A DNA stretch of 64,000 nucleotides from an uncultured Pseudomonadota bacterium (GCA_902763535.1 CACWSG010000002.1:1-64000); one strand, 5' to 3'. Numbered from the stretch's first letter, positions 1 through 11,604 are shown. Made by a program: numbers and translations. Notes: generated by a model from the sequence alone, not told the origin.

Positions 1-432
1 GACCCCGATGGTGAACAGAATGGTATGCCCTCCGTGTATACTACTCACTTGAGTAAGTTATCGGAAGGCAAACCTATTTTGGCCCACCTTGGCGTCAAAT
101 TGTTATTCGAGCCGATTGTAGTCACACCCGACATCAAGACAGTCGGCGATCTGAAAGCTGCCGCGTGCAAGATTTATTCCTCAGCCCACCCAATGACACA
201 GGCTGACTGGAACAAGTTTGCGGTAAACCAAAAGACCTATTTCGACCTCAACAAGGTCTTGAAAGGTCTCAAAAATCCGGTCGACTTACCTGACATCAGG
301 AAGTGCATTCACTTCCTGAGACACAGCTACGATGACAAGTGTCGGGTGGCTTGTCGTATAGACATCGCCACCGGCGACATCAATATTGTCTCCATCGACG
401 ATATCGACTACATTCTCTGCGTCGCTGACTAG
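1..432 (+). CDS. unrecognised protein, 5' end outside window
   Basis: The reading frame is open from the first base, so the gene probably begins upstream; an internal ATG at 25 has no clear ribosome binding site. The visible 144 codons give a soluble mixed alpha/beta protein without a signal peptide, membrane segment or motif I recognise. The second half has a cysteine-containing stretch (KCIHFLRHSYDDKCRVACR) and an acidic end (SIDDIDYILCVAD). GC content and use of C-ending codons look higher than in the AT-rich neighbours, like the gene at 26906. It ends at a strong hairpin terminator shared with the convergent gyrB. Function unknown. Confidence 0.6.
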   Translation, partial: DPDGEQNGMPSVYTTHLSKLSEGKPILAHLGVKLLFEPIVVTPDIKTVGDLKAAACKIYSSAHPMTQADWNKFAVNQKTYFDLNKVLKGLKNPVDLPDIRKCIHFLRHSYDDKCRVACRIDIATGDINIVSIDDIDYILCVAD

Positions 433-446
433 GAGTAAATCTACAC

Positions 447-482
447 AAAACCCCCGCCGTCCTTATCGACCGCGGGGGTTTT
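447..482. terminator. bidirectional terminator between the first gene and gyrB
   Basis: An 11-bp stem (AAAACCCCCGC with GCGGGGGTTTT) has a 14-nt loop and A/T tracts on both sides, so it can stop transcription from both convergent genes. Confidence 0.85.
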
Positions 483-502
483 ATTTATATTCCGAAATAT
501 TA

Positions 503-2950
<2,448 letters not shown>

Positions 2951-3144
2951 TTAAAAACATATCAAATTTAGGCTAAAATATATAAGAAATTCCCACCTCA
3001 ATCAACCATAAAATCAAAGATATTCCACAAGTTTCTAGCTTAATTACATTTTTTGCAGATAGTGAATTGACAGAATTGGACAATCAGAGTATAATATGCC
3101 TGTATTTATTCCTACTGCAATCAAAAAATTTTGGAGATTCTTTC

Positions 3145-6100
3145 ATGGAAGATAAAACCATATCTAACAAACAAAGGCAAAACAAAAATCGGCATTTCAA
3201 ATTACCTCCTGAAATTATTGAGCAATACCAAGAAATGCCTATCTTCAAAGCAATCAGCTCCAAAAAAATCAAGCCCTTTGATGTTATAAGATTGCATAAT
3301 TTAGCTCGTCAACTAAAGAAACAACATCCAAATTTGTCGAGCGAAACCATTCTGCAAAACCAAATCGAGCTTTATTTAATCATCCAAGCTGAATTAAAGA
3401 AATATTTCAAATCAGATAAATCTGACGATGCTCGTAAAAATATGGACGATGCTATCAAAGCCAAATATCAAGAATTGGCTCAAAACCCATTAATTAATAA
3501 AATATACGAAACCAACTTCGAAAAATATGCCCAAAAAGGTGGCAATAAGGCTTGGATTAATTTCACGGCCACCAATTTACAACAGATCATGCATAACCAG
3601 TTCAATTTTGATGAGACGCAACATTGGGATGATTTTATCGCTTCCGCAGATAGTCTGACTCAAATTTTAGAAAGCACAACCAAGAAAAAAGAAAAATCAT
3701 CACTGCAAAACGTTAAAAAAACTTCAGCTGATATCACCAAAGCACCTGCTAAACCAATTATTACCATTGATGAGAATTTGCTGGATTCTATTGTCAAGAC
3801 CAACAACGAAACTAACTCGGATGTGTCTCCCTCTCAAGAAAATTCTAATGAAGATACATCAAACCCCAAAAATAATTTCTGCATAATAGATATAGGCACC
3901 AATGCTGCCAAAGGAGATCTTTTCTTCCGTGGTCGCGACAAGCAATTTGAAGCACTCCGCAACAAAAACATCAATATAGCTGATGAAGATAGTGTTGTTA
4001 CGGCTGTTACTGAATTATTTGAAGAAGCCGCTCAAAAGGGAATTAAAAGCGAATATACCTATATTGTAGCAACCGAAGGTCTGCGTGCCTCAAGTAATTC
4101 TGAAAGCATTATGGCAAAAATCAAAGAAAAAACCGGGCGCAACGTCCATATCATCTCTCCGGAGAGAGAAGCTTATTTTGCTATTTTAGGCGGATTAAAT
4201 GCCATTCCTGAACGCAAAAATTTGCCTGAATATGTACTTTTTGTTGAAAGTGGCGGCGGTTCGACCGAAATATCCTTAGTTAACACAAAAAAACGCGGTT
4301 TTCCGGTTATCAGCACGGTATCCCTGCCTTTAGGAAGCAAGCGGCCTCTTATTGACGGCGACGAAGAAAAGACCCAAAAGCTTGTTACTGAAAAAATAAC
4401 CGAATTCAAAACAAAAATTGCAAAGAAAGGCCTTGATATTTCTTCTTTGGGTATGGTAATCAATTCAGGAACCGCTTCGCGCATTATGTGGCTCAAAAAT
4501 CATACTGAAGGCGAAACATACAACGCCATGCGAGTAACCAAAAACCGTTATGGTTTATCCTTAGCCGATTTCACTGATGAGGTTAAAACCTTAGTTGATG
4601 ACTTGAATTCAGACGAACAAAAGGTCAAAGACAGTTTTGGATTATCTGATTCCTATATCAGCGGCTTTAAGGGACACGCTCATGTTTTAGCGTATATTAC
4701 AAAAGAGATATCTCAGCAATTTCCAAATGAGGCAAAAAATTGCCAAGTTCTCACCACCGCCGGAGGCTTGAAAGATGGTGCAATCCAAAAAATTGCCTAC
4801 CTTGATGAACGTGGCAAATCGCCTGAAGAAATTGAACAAGAAATGTTTGAAAACACACAAGCTAACTCCCCAGAACCTCACATAGCGCAGACAGATGACG
4901 ATACTTCTTTACCCCCAAAAGACAACGATAATTTTAGTAAAAGTTGGGGAGAATTTACCGATACTGTCGCCAAAAAACTGGAAGGTGGCAAGGTTACCAG
5001 TAAAAAGTATGAAAATTCAAAATTCACTGCTGAAATTGAGCATAGCAAAGGCAATGTGTCAATTACTGCAACCACTGATGACCATGTCTCCTTAGGTGCC
5101 AAAGACACTGATGGCAAACCGGTTGCTCCGGATTTAAAAGTTTTCCAAGCCTTGGCTCAAAAAGCTCTTGATGAAGGCAGTATAATTAACTTCGGCAACA
5201 TCAAAACACCTGAATTCAAGGCTCGTCTATTGATTGCTTGTTTGGAGAAAGGCGTTGAAATTAAGGGCAAACCGAAATTAACCGATGAATTTTTGAACTC
5301 CATTGACCCGGCTAGCGCGAAACGTCTGCGTATTTTGCAAAACAAACAAAACACCCAAAGTCAACCGACGCCGACACCGACAATTCAACAACCAGCTCAG
5401 ACACCGGATCCGGAAACATCGGAAACCACTCCTCAACCGGTTTCTCAACCCAAATCTGACTATGAAAAGAGTCGTAACGAACGTGAGAAATCATTGGAAA
5501 TGCATAGTAAAACTCGCTCCCTCACCCCGCAGGAGCAACACGAGCTTGAATATATAAAATTCACAAAGGAACACAAGCAAGCCCTAGAAGAAGCGATTGC
5601 TCGCACCGGCGACAATAATGATCCACGCACCGCTGAACACACCATAGCTACAGGACTAAAGTATGAGGATTATTATTACCATTCTGATAATCGTACTTAT
5701 CATGGCTGGAAATTGCATCTTGATATTGTACCCAATCGTAAAGACAAAACCACAGAAGCAGTATCTGATTTCTTAAAAAAACTCAATGTCGAACACAAAA
5801 TTTACCATGGCGGTGAAAATGGCAAAGGCATGACCATCTACGTCGGTAGTTATGATGATACCATCAAACTGGCCAAGGAAATTAATTCACGCTTTGGTAA
5901 AGATATTGCTACTCCGCCAATTTATACCGATCAAAAAGCTTCAGAGATCGACTTTAATGAAAAAGTTGCCGGTAGATTTTATATGTCGGTATTTGGTTGT
6001 CAATATCCCCACAGCTCCATAAAAGGAATTTGCCCTATTAATTTGTTATTAAATTCTGAAGAACAAGATACTTCTGCCTTTTTAGCTAAATTGGCAAAAC

Positions 6101-6465
6101 AAGCGAATATTGTAAGCAATGATTGCAGCAGATATTTTCATCGAATAAAAGATTTTCATGATAGGTATGTAATTACCAATCTTGAATCTTATTGTGCGCA
6201 TAAATTTTATCAAAAGCATTTAGGCGAATTTTATTGCGGCAAAGACGCGGATAAATTCGAGCAGCAAATTTTTGGTGGCGCCCTACCGCCTAAGGGCTCA
6301 AGTGATCGTGCCGCTTGGGATAATATAGCTTCTCAATACGTTAAAAAAGTGGAAGAAGATTGTCCTAATTGTTTAACACCTCCGGAGCTCAAAAATTATA
6401 AGCCGATTGATTTCACCCAAGCACCGGCAATTGTCCGCCCACAACAACCGCAACGCCAACCTTAA
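3145..6465 (+). CDS. large multidomain protein with Ppx/GppA-type domain
   Basis: I chose the ATG at 3145 because GGAG lies eight bases upstream; a start at 3067 has no such support. The 1106-residue product has a Lys/Gln-rich N-terminal region (1-240), then a Ppx/GppA exopolyphosphatase/guanosine-pentaphosphatase-like domain (about 243-560) with IDIGTNA, ATEGLRAS, SPEREAYF and ESGGGSTE (368 onward), the phosphate-binding motifs of the ASKHA fold. Next come a segment around 640-740 resembling large-polyvalent-protein domains of the LPD7 type (weak), a Pro/Gln/Thr-rich linker, and a C-terminal region. That region has WKLH (about 855) followed by GKGMTIY (about 893), reminiscent of OspF-type phosphothreonine lyases and the lyase part of lanthipeptide synthetases. 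No signal peptide or membrane segment is visible. Classical Ppx is about 300-500 residues, so this is not the housekeeping enzyme. An effector-like or signalling role is inference. Confidence 0.7.
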   Translation: MEDKTISNKQRQNKNRHFKLPPEIIEQYQEMPIFKAISSKKIKPFDVIRLHNLARQLKKQHPNLSSETILQNQIELYLIIQAELKKYFKSDKSDDARKNMDDAIKAKYQELAQNPLINKIYETNFEKYAQKGGNKAWINFTATNLQQIMHNQFNFDETQHWDDFIASADSLTQILESTTKKKEKSSLQNVKKTSADITKAPAKPIITIDENLLDSIVKTNNETNSDVSPSQENSNEDTSNPKNNFCIIDIGTNAAKGDLFFRGRDKQFEALRNKNINIADEDSVVTAVTELFEEAAQKGIKSEYTYIVATEGLRASSNSESIMAKIKEKTGRNVHIISPEREAYFAILGGLNAIPERKNLPEYVLFVESGGGSTEISLVNTKKRGFPVISTVSLPLGSKRPLIDGDEEKTQKLVTEKITEFKTKIAKKGLDISSLGMVINSGTASRIMWLKNHTEGETYNAMRVTKNRYGLSLADFTDEVKTLVDDLNSDEQKVKDSFGLSDSYISGFKGHAHVLAYITKEISQQFPNEAKNCQVLTTAGGLKDGAIQKIAYLDERGKSPEEIEQEMFENTQANSPEPHIAQTDDDTSLPPKDNDNFSKSWGEFTDTVAKKLEGGKVTSKKYENSKFTAEIEHSKGNVSITATTDDHVSLGAKDTDGKPVAPDLKVFQALAQKALDEGSIINFGNIKTPEFKARLLIACLEKGVEIKGKPKLTDEFLNSIDPASAKRLRILQNKQNTQSQPTPTPTIQQPAQTPDPETSETTPQPVSQPKSDYEKSRNEREKSLEMHSKTRSLTPQEQHELEYIKFTKEHKQALEEAIARTGDNNDPRTAEHTIATGLKYEDYYYHSDNRTYHGWKLHLDIVPNRKDKTTEAVSDFLKKLNVEHKIYHGGENGKGMTIYVGSYDDTIKLAKEINSRFGKDIATPPIYTDQKASEIDFNEKVAGRFYMSVFGCQYPHSSIKGICPINLLLNSEEQDTSAFLAKLAKQANIVSNDCSRYFHRIKDFHDRYVITNLESYCAHKFYQKHLGEFYCGKDADKFEQQIFGGALPPKGSSDRAAWDNIASQYVKKVEEDCPNCLTPPELKNYKPIDFTQAPAIVRPQQPQRQP

Positions 6466-6717
6466 AAATTTTGAGGCGAATAAGCGCAGATAAAGTCAAA
6501 ATAAGAAGAGAAAAAATTTAAAAAACTGCGGATAGCGTGTGCAAATAATAAGAAATAAAAGTGGCGGTGAAAAAAATTATATAAACTCAAAAAATGCGTA
6601 TAATGAGGTGAATAATAAGAAACAGCTTTACAAAGTACCGGAGCGTACTTTGTGCGTACGTGAGGACACTTTTAAAGCTGTTTCTGTATTAGACACCCAT
6701 TAGACACATTTTTATTT
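6466..6717. other. intergenic region with nested inverted repeat
   Basis: No gene is visible. A 12-bp inverted repeat (GAAACAGCTTTA at 6619-6630, matched at 6673-6684) encloses a second perfect hairpin (CAAAGTAC at 6631-6638 with GTACTTTG at 6645-6652). The RNA would form a long two-tier structure. It may be a terminator region or a small mobile or structured element. Confidence 0.6.
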
Positions 6718-9459
6718 TTAGTGAGCTTGGGTCCAGTTATCCCCCACCCCCGCTTCTGCCACAAATTTGACCGAAGATTCGATAATATTTTCCATTACAT
6801 CTTTGATCAGCGGCATAACAACAGCAACCTCTTCTTCCGGAGCCTCAAAAATCAGCTCGTCATGAACTTGCAGAAGCATTTGAGTTTTATACCCGCCTTC
6901 GCGCAAAACTCGCTCCATTTTATTCATTGCTAATTTGATAATATCGGCGGCCCCACCTTGTATCGGAGCATTAATTGCCGCTCTCTCAGCATTGGCCACT
7001 ACTCGCTTGTTGCTGTCATTTATACCAAAAGTTGAACATCTCCGACCAAAAGGAGTTTGCACATATCCGTTTTTATGCGCAAATTCGATTGTTTTATTCA
7101 TATATTCCTTAATTTCAGGCATTTGCGCAAAATAAGCATCAATATAAGCCTTTGCTTGAGCCGGTTCCACTCCGATATTTTTGGCCAACCCAAAAGCCGA
7201 AATTCCGTAAACGATCCCAAAATTAATAGCCTTGGCCTGCCGCCGCAGAGATGAATCAACCTTATCAATCGGCACGCCGAAAACATGACTGGCCGTTGCT
7301 GCGTGCACATCCAACCCTTCGGCAAACGCCTGCTTCAATCTTTTAACATCAGCAACTTCTGCCAACAAACGCAGTTCAACTTGTGAGTAATCGCAAGAAA
7401 TAATCTTGTACCCTTCGCGCGCTATAAAGCATGAACGGATTTTTTTGCCCTCTTCACTGCGAATGGGAATATTTTGCAGATTCGGATTGCTGGAAGCCAG
7501 CCGTCCGGTATTGGTTCCAGCGACATTATAGGTTGTGTGAACTCTTGAATTTTTATCCAATAACTCGGATATTGCATCAGTATAAGTTGACTTCAGCTTG
7601 CTCATCTCACGCCAATCCAATATCAATCCGGCCAGCTCCACTCCCTCATCAGCCAAATTTTCCAAGATTTCTGCACCGGTTGCCCAAGCTCCCGTTGCGG
7701 TCTTTTTACCTTTCAAACCCAATTTTCCAAACAACACTTCTCCGATTTGTTTAGGTGAGCCGATATTAAACTCCTCATTGGTAATAGCAAATATTTTGCT
7801 CTCTAACTCATGGATTCGCTCATCAAAATAATTACTCAATCCTTTTAGTTCTTGAGCATTAACCTTAACTCCACGCCTTTCCATATTGTAAAGTGTTTCA
7901 ACTAATGGTCGGTCATAAGTTTGGTAGATAAGAGTTTTTCGCTCATCTATTTGTCGTCTTTGCAACAACTTGTACAAACGCAAAGTGTAATCTGCTCTTG
8001 AACACAAATAATCGAGTCTTGCCTTCTCATCTAATTGCTCAAAACCTACTTTGTTTTTTCCGCTTCCCAACAAATCAGCCAATGCCGCCAATTCTTTATC
8101 AAAATAGATTTTAACCAGCTCCCTGATTTCATGCGAATGATCAGAACTATCCAAATCATACGACATAATCTCAACATCATCATAAGGGGCAAAAGAAACC
8201 TCACCAAATTTATTACTGATAAAATGCATAATTTCTTTAATATTATGCCCGACTTTCAAAATTGATTTGCTCATAAACAAAGGCTTTAACCATTTTGCAA
8301 ATATATTTTCATCCACACCCCATTGCTTATCGGACATTGCAAACAAATCCAAATTTTCTTTTACCGACTCGCCAATTGGCAACATATAAGCTTCGCCTTC
8401 ATCCACAGCAATTGCCAATTCTTTAATGGTGTCAAAAGCAGGATTCATTCCGCTTGCAGCCATCGTTAAAGTCATAATTCCGTTTTCTTGTATCCGCTTG
8501 TTCAGCTTTTGCAAATCGGATTCATTTGATATAATTTGATATTGTATGGCAACTTCTTTTGTCGTTTTTATTTCTGCCCCATTCAGATTCGCGCACCGCT
8601 GTTCCAACCATTTTTCGGCACGCGTTTTGATAGAACCGAACCCATATTTATCCAAAAAGGCAAAAACCTTATCATGTTCCGGACAACGACAAACATAAGC
8701 ATCAATATTCTCTTCAACCGGCACATCTTTTTTCAAAGTTACCAACTTTAACGATATTCTCGCATTTTCGGCATTATCAATAATACTTTGCCTTCTCTTT
8801 TCCTGTTTTATTTCGTGAGCGTGCGCCAAAAGCTCCTCAACACTACCATATTCATTAATCAGCAACGCTGCCGTTTTCGGTCCGATTCCCGCCACCCCGG
8901 GAACATTATCTATTGCATCACCGGACAAAGCCTGAACTTGCACAACCTTATCAGGATAGACTCCAAACTTTTCTTTTACATCTTCCGGCGTAAAAAATTT
9001 ATCTTTCATCGGGTCATAAAATTCAATTCCATCATCTATGAGCTGCATCAAATCTTTATCACCCGACACCACCACAACATCTACATTTTGTTCCCGCGCT
9101 TTTTTGGCATAAGTAGCTATCAAATCATCGGCCTCATATCCTTCCATCTCCAAATGGCAAATATTCAGGGCATCAACCGCTTCACGGATAATCGGAAATT
9201 GCGGAATCAATTCTTCCGGTGTCTCTTTGCGCGTTCCTTTATATTCAGCAAAAATTTGGTTGCGAAAATTTTCTCTTTTGGCATCAAATAGCACCAAACA
9301 ATAATCACAAGGGATTTTTTGGGTGAGTTTCAAAAACATATTGGTAAACCCAAACACTGCATTGACCGGCGTTCCGTCAGGAGAATTCAGCGGCGGCAAA
9401 CCATAAAAAGCCCTGAATATATATCCTGAACCATCAATTAAACAAATCTTTTTTGCCAT
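6718..9459 (-). CDS. polA: DNA polymerase I, proofreading site degenerate
   Basis: The start at 9459 is set by AGAGGAA before the ATG; a longer frame to 9516 lacks such a site. The 913-residue enzyme fills Okazaki and repair gaps. It has the 5'-3' exonuclease (about 1-260; LIDGSGYIFRAFYG, GYEADDLIATYA, VSGDKDLMQL), a 3'-5' exonuclease-like middle and an intact polymerase with motif A DYSQVELR, motif B KAINFGIVYG and motif C QVHDELIFE. In the middle domain the first exonuclease motif (FDTET in Escherichia coli) reads LTMAA, and the second (NLKYD) reads NIKEI, so acidic metal ligands are missing and proofreading is probably lost. Downstream of a terminator-separated lipoprotein gene, so it likely has its own promoter. 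Confidence 0.96.
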   Translation of the reverse strand: MAKKICLIDGSGYIFRAFYGLPPLNSPDGTPVNAVFGFTNMFLKLTQKIPCDYCLVLFDAKRENFRNQIFAEYKGTRKETPEELIPQFPIIREAVDALNICHLEMEGYEADDLIATYAKKAREQNVDVVVVSGDKDLMQLIDDGIEFYDPMKDKFFTPEDVKEKFGVYPDKVVQVQALSGDAIDNVPGVAGIGPKTAALLINEYGSVEELLAHAHEIKQEKRRQSIIDNAENARISLKLVTLKKDVPVEENIDAYVCRCPEHDKVFAFLDKYGFGSIKTRAEKWLEQRCANLNGAEIKTTKEVAIQYQIISNESDLQKLNKRIQENGIMTLTMAASGMNPAFDTIKELAIAVDEGEAYMLPIGESVKENLDLFAMSDKQWGVDENIFAKWLKPLFMSKSILKVGHNIKEIMHFISNKFGEVSFAPYDDVEIMSYDLDSSDHSHEIRELVKIYFDKELAALADLLGSGKNKVGFEQLDEKARLDYLCSRADYTLRLYKLLQRRQIDERKTLIYQTYDRPLVETLYNMERRGVKVNAQELKGLSNYFDERIHELESKIFAITNEEFNIGSPKQIGEVLFGKLGLKGKKTATGAWATGAEILENLADEGVELAGLILDWREMSKLKSTYTDAISELLDKNSRVHTTYNVAGTNTGRLASSNPNLQNIPIRSEEGKKIRSCFIAREGYKIISCDYSQVELRLLAEVADVKRLKQAFAEGLDVHAATASHVFGVPIDKVDSSLRRQAKAINFGIVYGISAFGLAKNIGVEPAQAKAYIDAYFAQMPEIKEYMNKTIEFAHKNGYVQTPFGRRCSTFGINDSNKRVVANAERAAINAPIQGGAADIIKLAMNKMERVLREGGYKTQMLLQVHDELIFEAPEEEVAVVMPLIKDVMENIIESSVKFVAEAGVGDNWTQAH

Positions 9460-9552
9460 TGTAAAATTCCTCTTTTCCATTACCTCAAATATAGCCAAGA
9501 TTTGTTTTGCTGCCAAGCTTTAATGCAAAAATTTACATAAGTTTTAAAATAA

Positions 9553-9580
9553 AAAACTCCTCGTTTAACCGAGGAGTCTT
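9553..9580 (-). terminator. terminator after the coiled-coil lipoprotein gene
   Basis: An 8-bp stem (ACTCCTCG with CGAGGAGT, 9556-9577) and 6-nt loop is followed on the minus strand by a T tract, separating the lipoprotein gene from polA. Confidence 0.8.
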
Positions 9581-9599
9581 TGTTTTTTTATTACGCTAT

Positions 9600-10685
9600 T
9601 TATCTTACAAAAACCAACACCGCAGGATCAGAAATGCTGGCATCTGTGCGTGAAGATATATTAACTCTATCCGCACTCACACCCAAAGATATAATTTCTT
9701 GAAAAACATCTGAAGCATAGCTTTGTGCACTCTGTCCTTTAACCGGATTCACTGCAACAACATCAAACATTGCGTTGTTCTTTTTAGCAACAGCACTGCC
9801 GACAGCCTGCTTCAAACCGTCTTTATAATTAATGTTTTTATTAGCAAAGTTCACACTGAGCAAAGGTCTTCCATCAGCAACTTTTGCAACCCTATTATTC
9901 ATCGGTCTTGCCAAACTGGTGCGTTTGATGTTACCAGCTGATGTTCTCGGATACATAACCGAATTGTTTACACCGAAACTACCGGTTTTAATTGCCTCAT
10001 TAAGATTCGCTAAATTATCATTAGCGGTATCAATATATTGTTGTTGACGAGTTATATCACCACCGATTTCAGCTTCTAAAGAATGCATCAAGACTGAAGT
10101 TTGGTTTGCTTCATTTTCCAGTGTCCGCAAATGAGCATGATCTTCGTCAATCGCTCCTGATATAGAATAAGCAGATTGGATAGCTTCTGACAAATAATCG
10201 GTATTGGCAACATCTGCCGAGACAGAAGCTGAAAGCTGGTTCAGCGACGACAAATTGGAGCTCATTGTCTGAATGTTATTTTGAGCAGAATTCAAGAATT
10301 CAAGCATCCGCGGATTCCCTGGAGTCGTACCGACCTGCAACTTTGCTTCCATAATGCCGACTGTTCTATGATATTGCAAAGCATTAGAAATTATTGACTT
10401 GCGCAATTTTTGCAATTGATCATTATTCTTTTTAATAGACTTTTGCAATTGTCTCAATTCATTACGAAAAGTTATAACTTTTTGGCCGACAAATGTCCCT
10501 GTATTGCTAACCGAAGAAATTTCGACTGGCTTAAAATCCGTTGCTCCCAACACGATTCCTGCTGCAGCCGCATCACGCTCGCTAATTGCAACTTCTCGAG
10601 TATTTCCGCCAAACAATTCTGAATTAGCACAACCACTCAAAAGCACTGCTATTGTTAAACAAGATAATTTGGATAATTTCAACAT
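9600..10685 (-). CDS. coiled-coil lipoprotein, function unknown
   Basis: The 361-residue product begins with a lipoprotein signal peptide ending in the lipobox LLSGC, so it should be exported and lipid-anchored. Residues about 70-110 (FRNELRQLQKSIKKNNDQLQKLRKSI) and the Ser/Asn-rich middle to about 230 are helical and probably coiled coil. The last 90 residues (FDVVAVNP, YASDVFQEIISLGVSADRVNISS, VLVFVR) have the alternating pattern of an OmpA-like or secretin-type alpha/beta domain, but no peptidoglycan-binding motif is certain. It is a single-gene unit with its own terminator. A cell-envelope role is inferred. Confidence 0.8.
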   Translation of the reverse strand: MLKLSKLSCLTIAVLLSGCANSELFGGNTREVAISERDAAAAGIVLGATDFKPVEISSVSNTGTFVGQKVITFRNELRQLQKSIKKNNDQLQKLRKSIISNALQYHRTVGIMEAKLQVGTTPGNPRMLEFLNSAQNNIQTMSSNLSSLNQLSASVSADVANTDYLSEAIQSAYSISGAIDEDHAHLRTLENEANQTSVLMHSLEAEIGGDITRQQQYIDTANDNLANLNEAIKTGSFGVNNSVMYPRTSAGNIKRTSLARPMNNRVAKVADGRPLLSVNFANKNINYKDGLKQAVGSAVAKKNNAMFDVVAVNPVKGQSAQSYASDVFQEIISLGVSADRVNISSRTDASISDPAVLVFVR

Positions 10686-10847
10686 CTAACCACACCTTAT
10701 AAAAATACCTACATTTTGTGTTTTACACTATTTGCCGATTTTGTAAAGTTTTTTTTTATAAAACCATAAAAACTTATCAATCCGAGCATAAATATAAACG
10801 CTATAAATAAATTATTAGTAAATAAATTATTTTTTTGAAAAAAAAAC

Positions 10848-10876
10848 TTGCTTTTTAAATTATATTGCATTATTAA
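10848..10876 (+). promoter_or_regulatory. promoter of tRNA-Arg
   Basis: TTGCTT (10848-10853), a 17-bp spacer and TATTAA (10871-10876) place the start near 10883, about 15 bases before the tRNA. Confidence 0.6.
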
Positions 10877-10897
10877 CTGTCTCTGTCAAATGCGAAT

Positions 10898-10974
10898 GCG
10901 CCCGTAGCTCAATTGGATAGAGCATCTGACTACGGATCAGAAGGTTGTGAGTTCGAATCCCGCCGGGCGCGCCA
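10898..10974 (+). tRNA. tRNA-Arg (anticodon ACG)
   Basis: The cloverleaf is complete: acceptor GCGCCCG pairs with CGGGCGC, the D-arm is GCTC...GAGC, the anticodon stem TCTGA/TCAGA holds loop CTACGGA (anticodon ACG), and the T-arm is GTGAG-TTCGAAT-CCCGC. The discriminator is G and CCA is encoded. ACG would be deaminated to ICG by TadA to read CGU, CGC and CGA. Confidence 0.95.
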
Positions 10975-10984
10975 AAGACACAAG

Positions 10985-11006
10985 TCCCTCCTGCAGGGAT
11001 TTTTTT
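10985..11006 (+). terminator. terminator after tRNA-Arg
   Basis: Stem TCCCT/AGGGA with a 5-nt loop followed by seven T. The same unit recurs after the partial tRNA copy at about 11170-11191. Confidence 0.8.
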
Positions 11007-11032
11007 GTAAACAATGGGATTTGCAGCCTGTT

Positions 11033-11200
11033 GCGGGATTTGAACTCACAAAAGTGAGTTCGACTACAAGCTCAAGCGAGACTATAAGTATCGCGGTCGG
11101 CTTTAGCCGATGAGCGCAGTGAATGAAGCGTTAGCGAAATAATCCCGCCGGGCGTGCCAAAGACACAAGTCCCTCCTGCAGGGATTTTTTTGTAAGCAAT
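11033..11200 (+). repeat. tRNA-linked element, copy A (tRNA-Arg type)
   Basis: The order is: a near-perfect reverse complement of the tRNA-Arg T-arm (11033-11049, one mismatch), AAAA, a direct copy of the T-arm 5' half (GTGAGTTCG, 11054-11062), a 78-nt insert (11063-11140), then a copy of the tRNA 3' end with CCA and its terminator (11141-11200, matching about 10956-11015 with few changes). The insert shares a core (11066-11119) with copy B at 26709-26760. The inverted arms can form a hairpin GAACTCAC-AAAA-GTGAGTTC. This copy cannot be a functional tRNA because the 5' half is absent. Confidence 0.8.
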
Positions 11201-11227
11201 AGAATTTACCAACAGCTAGAGCACGAA

Positions 11228-11593
11228 ATGCAACGCTATCTCTTAAGTTCTGAATCAACTCATAATGGAATAATTTACATAATATTAGCCTTTTTTTTGG
11301 GTTGCATCGGTATTCATAATTTCTATGTCGGATATTGGAAACGCGGTTTATCGCAATTGGCTTTAAGTCTTGTCTCCCCATACATGATGTTTATTCCTTT
11401 GTTATTTGCAGCCCTGTGGGCAACCTTGGAAATATTCTTTGTCAACCGCAGTGCCAACGGCTGTCTGTTGGGCGGAAATCGTCTTGTAATTTGGATTCTG
11501 CGAGCAACTTCTGCTCTTGTTTTGGCATGGGCCGCCCTATCAAGCGATATGTCCATTACTGCTCTTGATTTGCAAAGTTTGGCTGAAATATAG
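11228..11593 (+). CDS. TM2-domain membrane protein
   Basis: The 121-residue protein carries a TM2 domain: a first helix (GIIYIILAFFLGCIGIHNFY), the turn FYVGYWKRGLSQLAL and a second helix (FIPLLFAALWATLEIFFV), followed by a third hydrophobic segment near 85-102. TM2 proteins are small inner-membrane proteins of mostly unknown role. The ribosome binding site is weak. It lies 11 bases before the EamA-like gene and is probably co-transcribed with it. Confidence 0.8.
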   Translation: MQRYLLSSESTHNGIIYIILAFFLGCIGIHNFYVGYWKRGLSQLALSLVSPYMMFIPLLFAALWATLEIFFVNRSANGCLLGGNRLVIWILRATSALVLAWAALSSDMSITALDLQSLAEI

Positions 11594-11604
11594 AGAAAAT
11601 TGTT

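Noticed and set aside
3145-6465. lanthipeptide synthetase or housekeeping exopolyphosphatase
   Set aside because: No kinase or cyclase domain and no precursor peptide nearby; and the Ppx domain is only about a third of the protein, so neither simple name is justified.
10913-11113. open frame across tRNA-Arg and the repeat
   Set aside because: It lies within the tRNA and the tRNA-linked element, has no ribosome binding site and no coding character.
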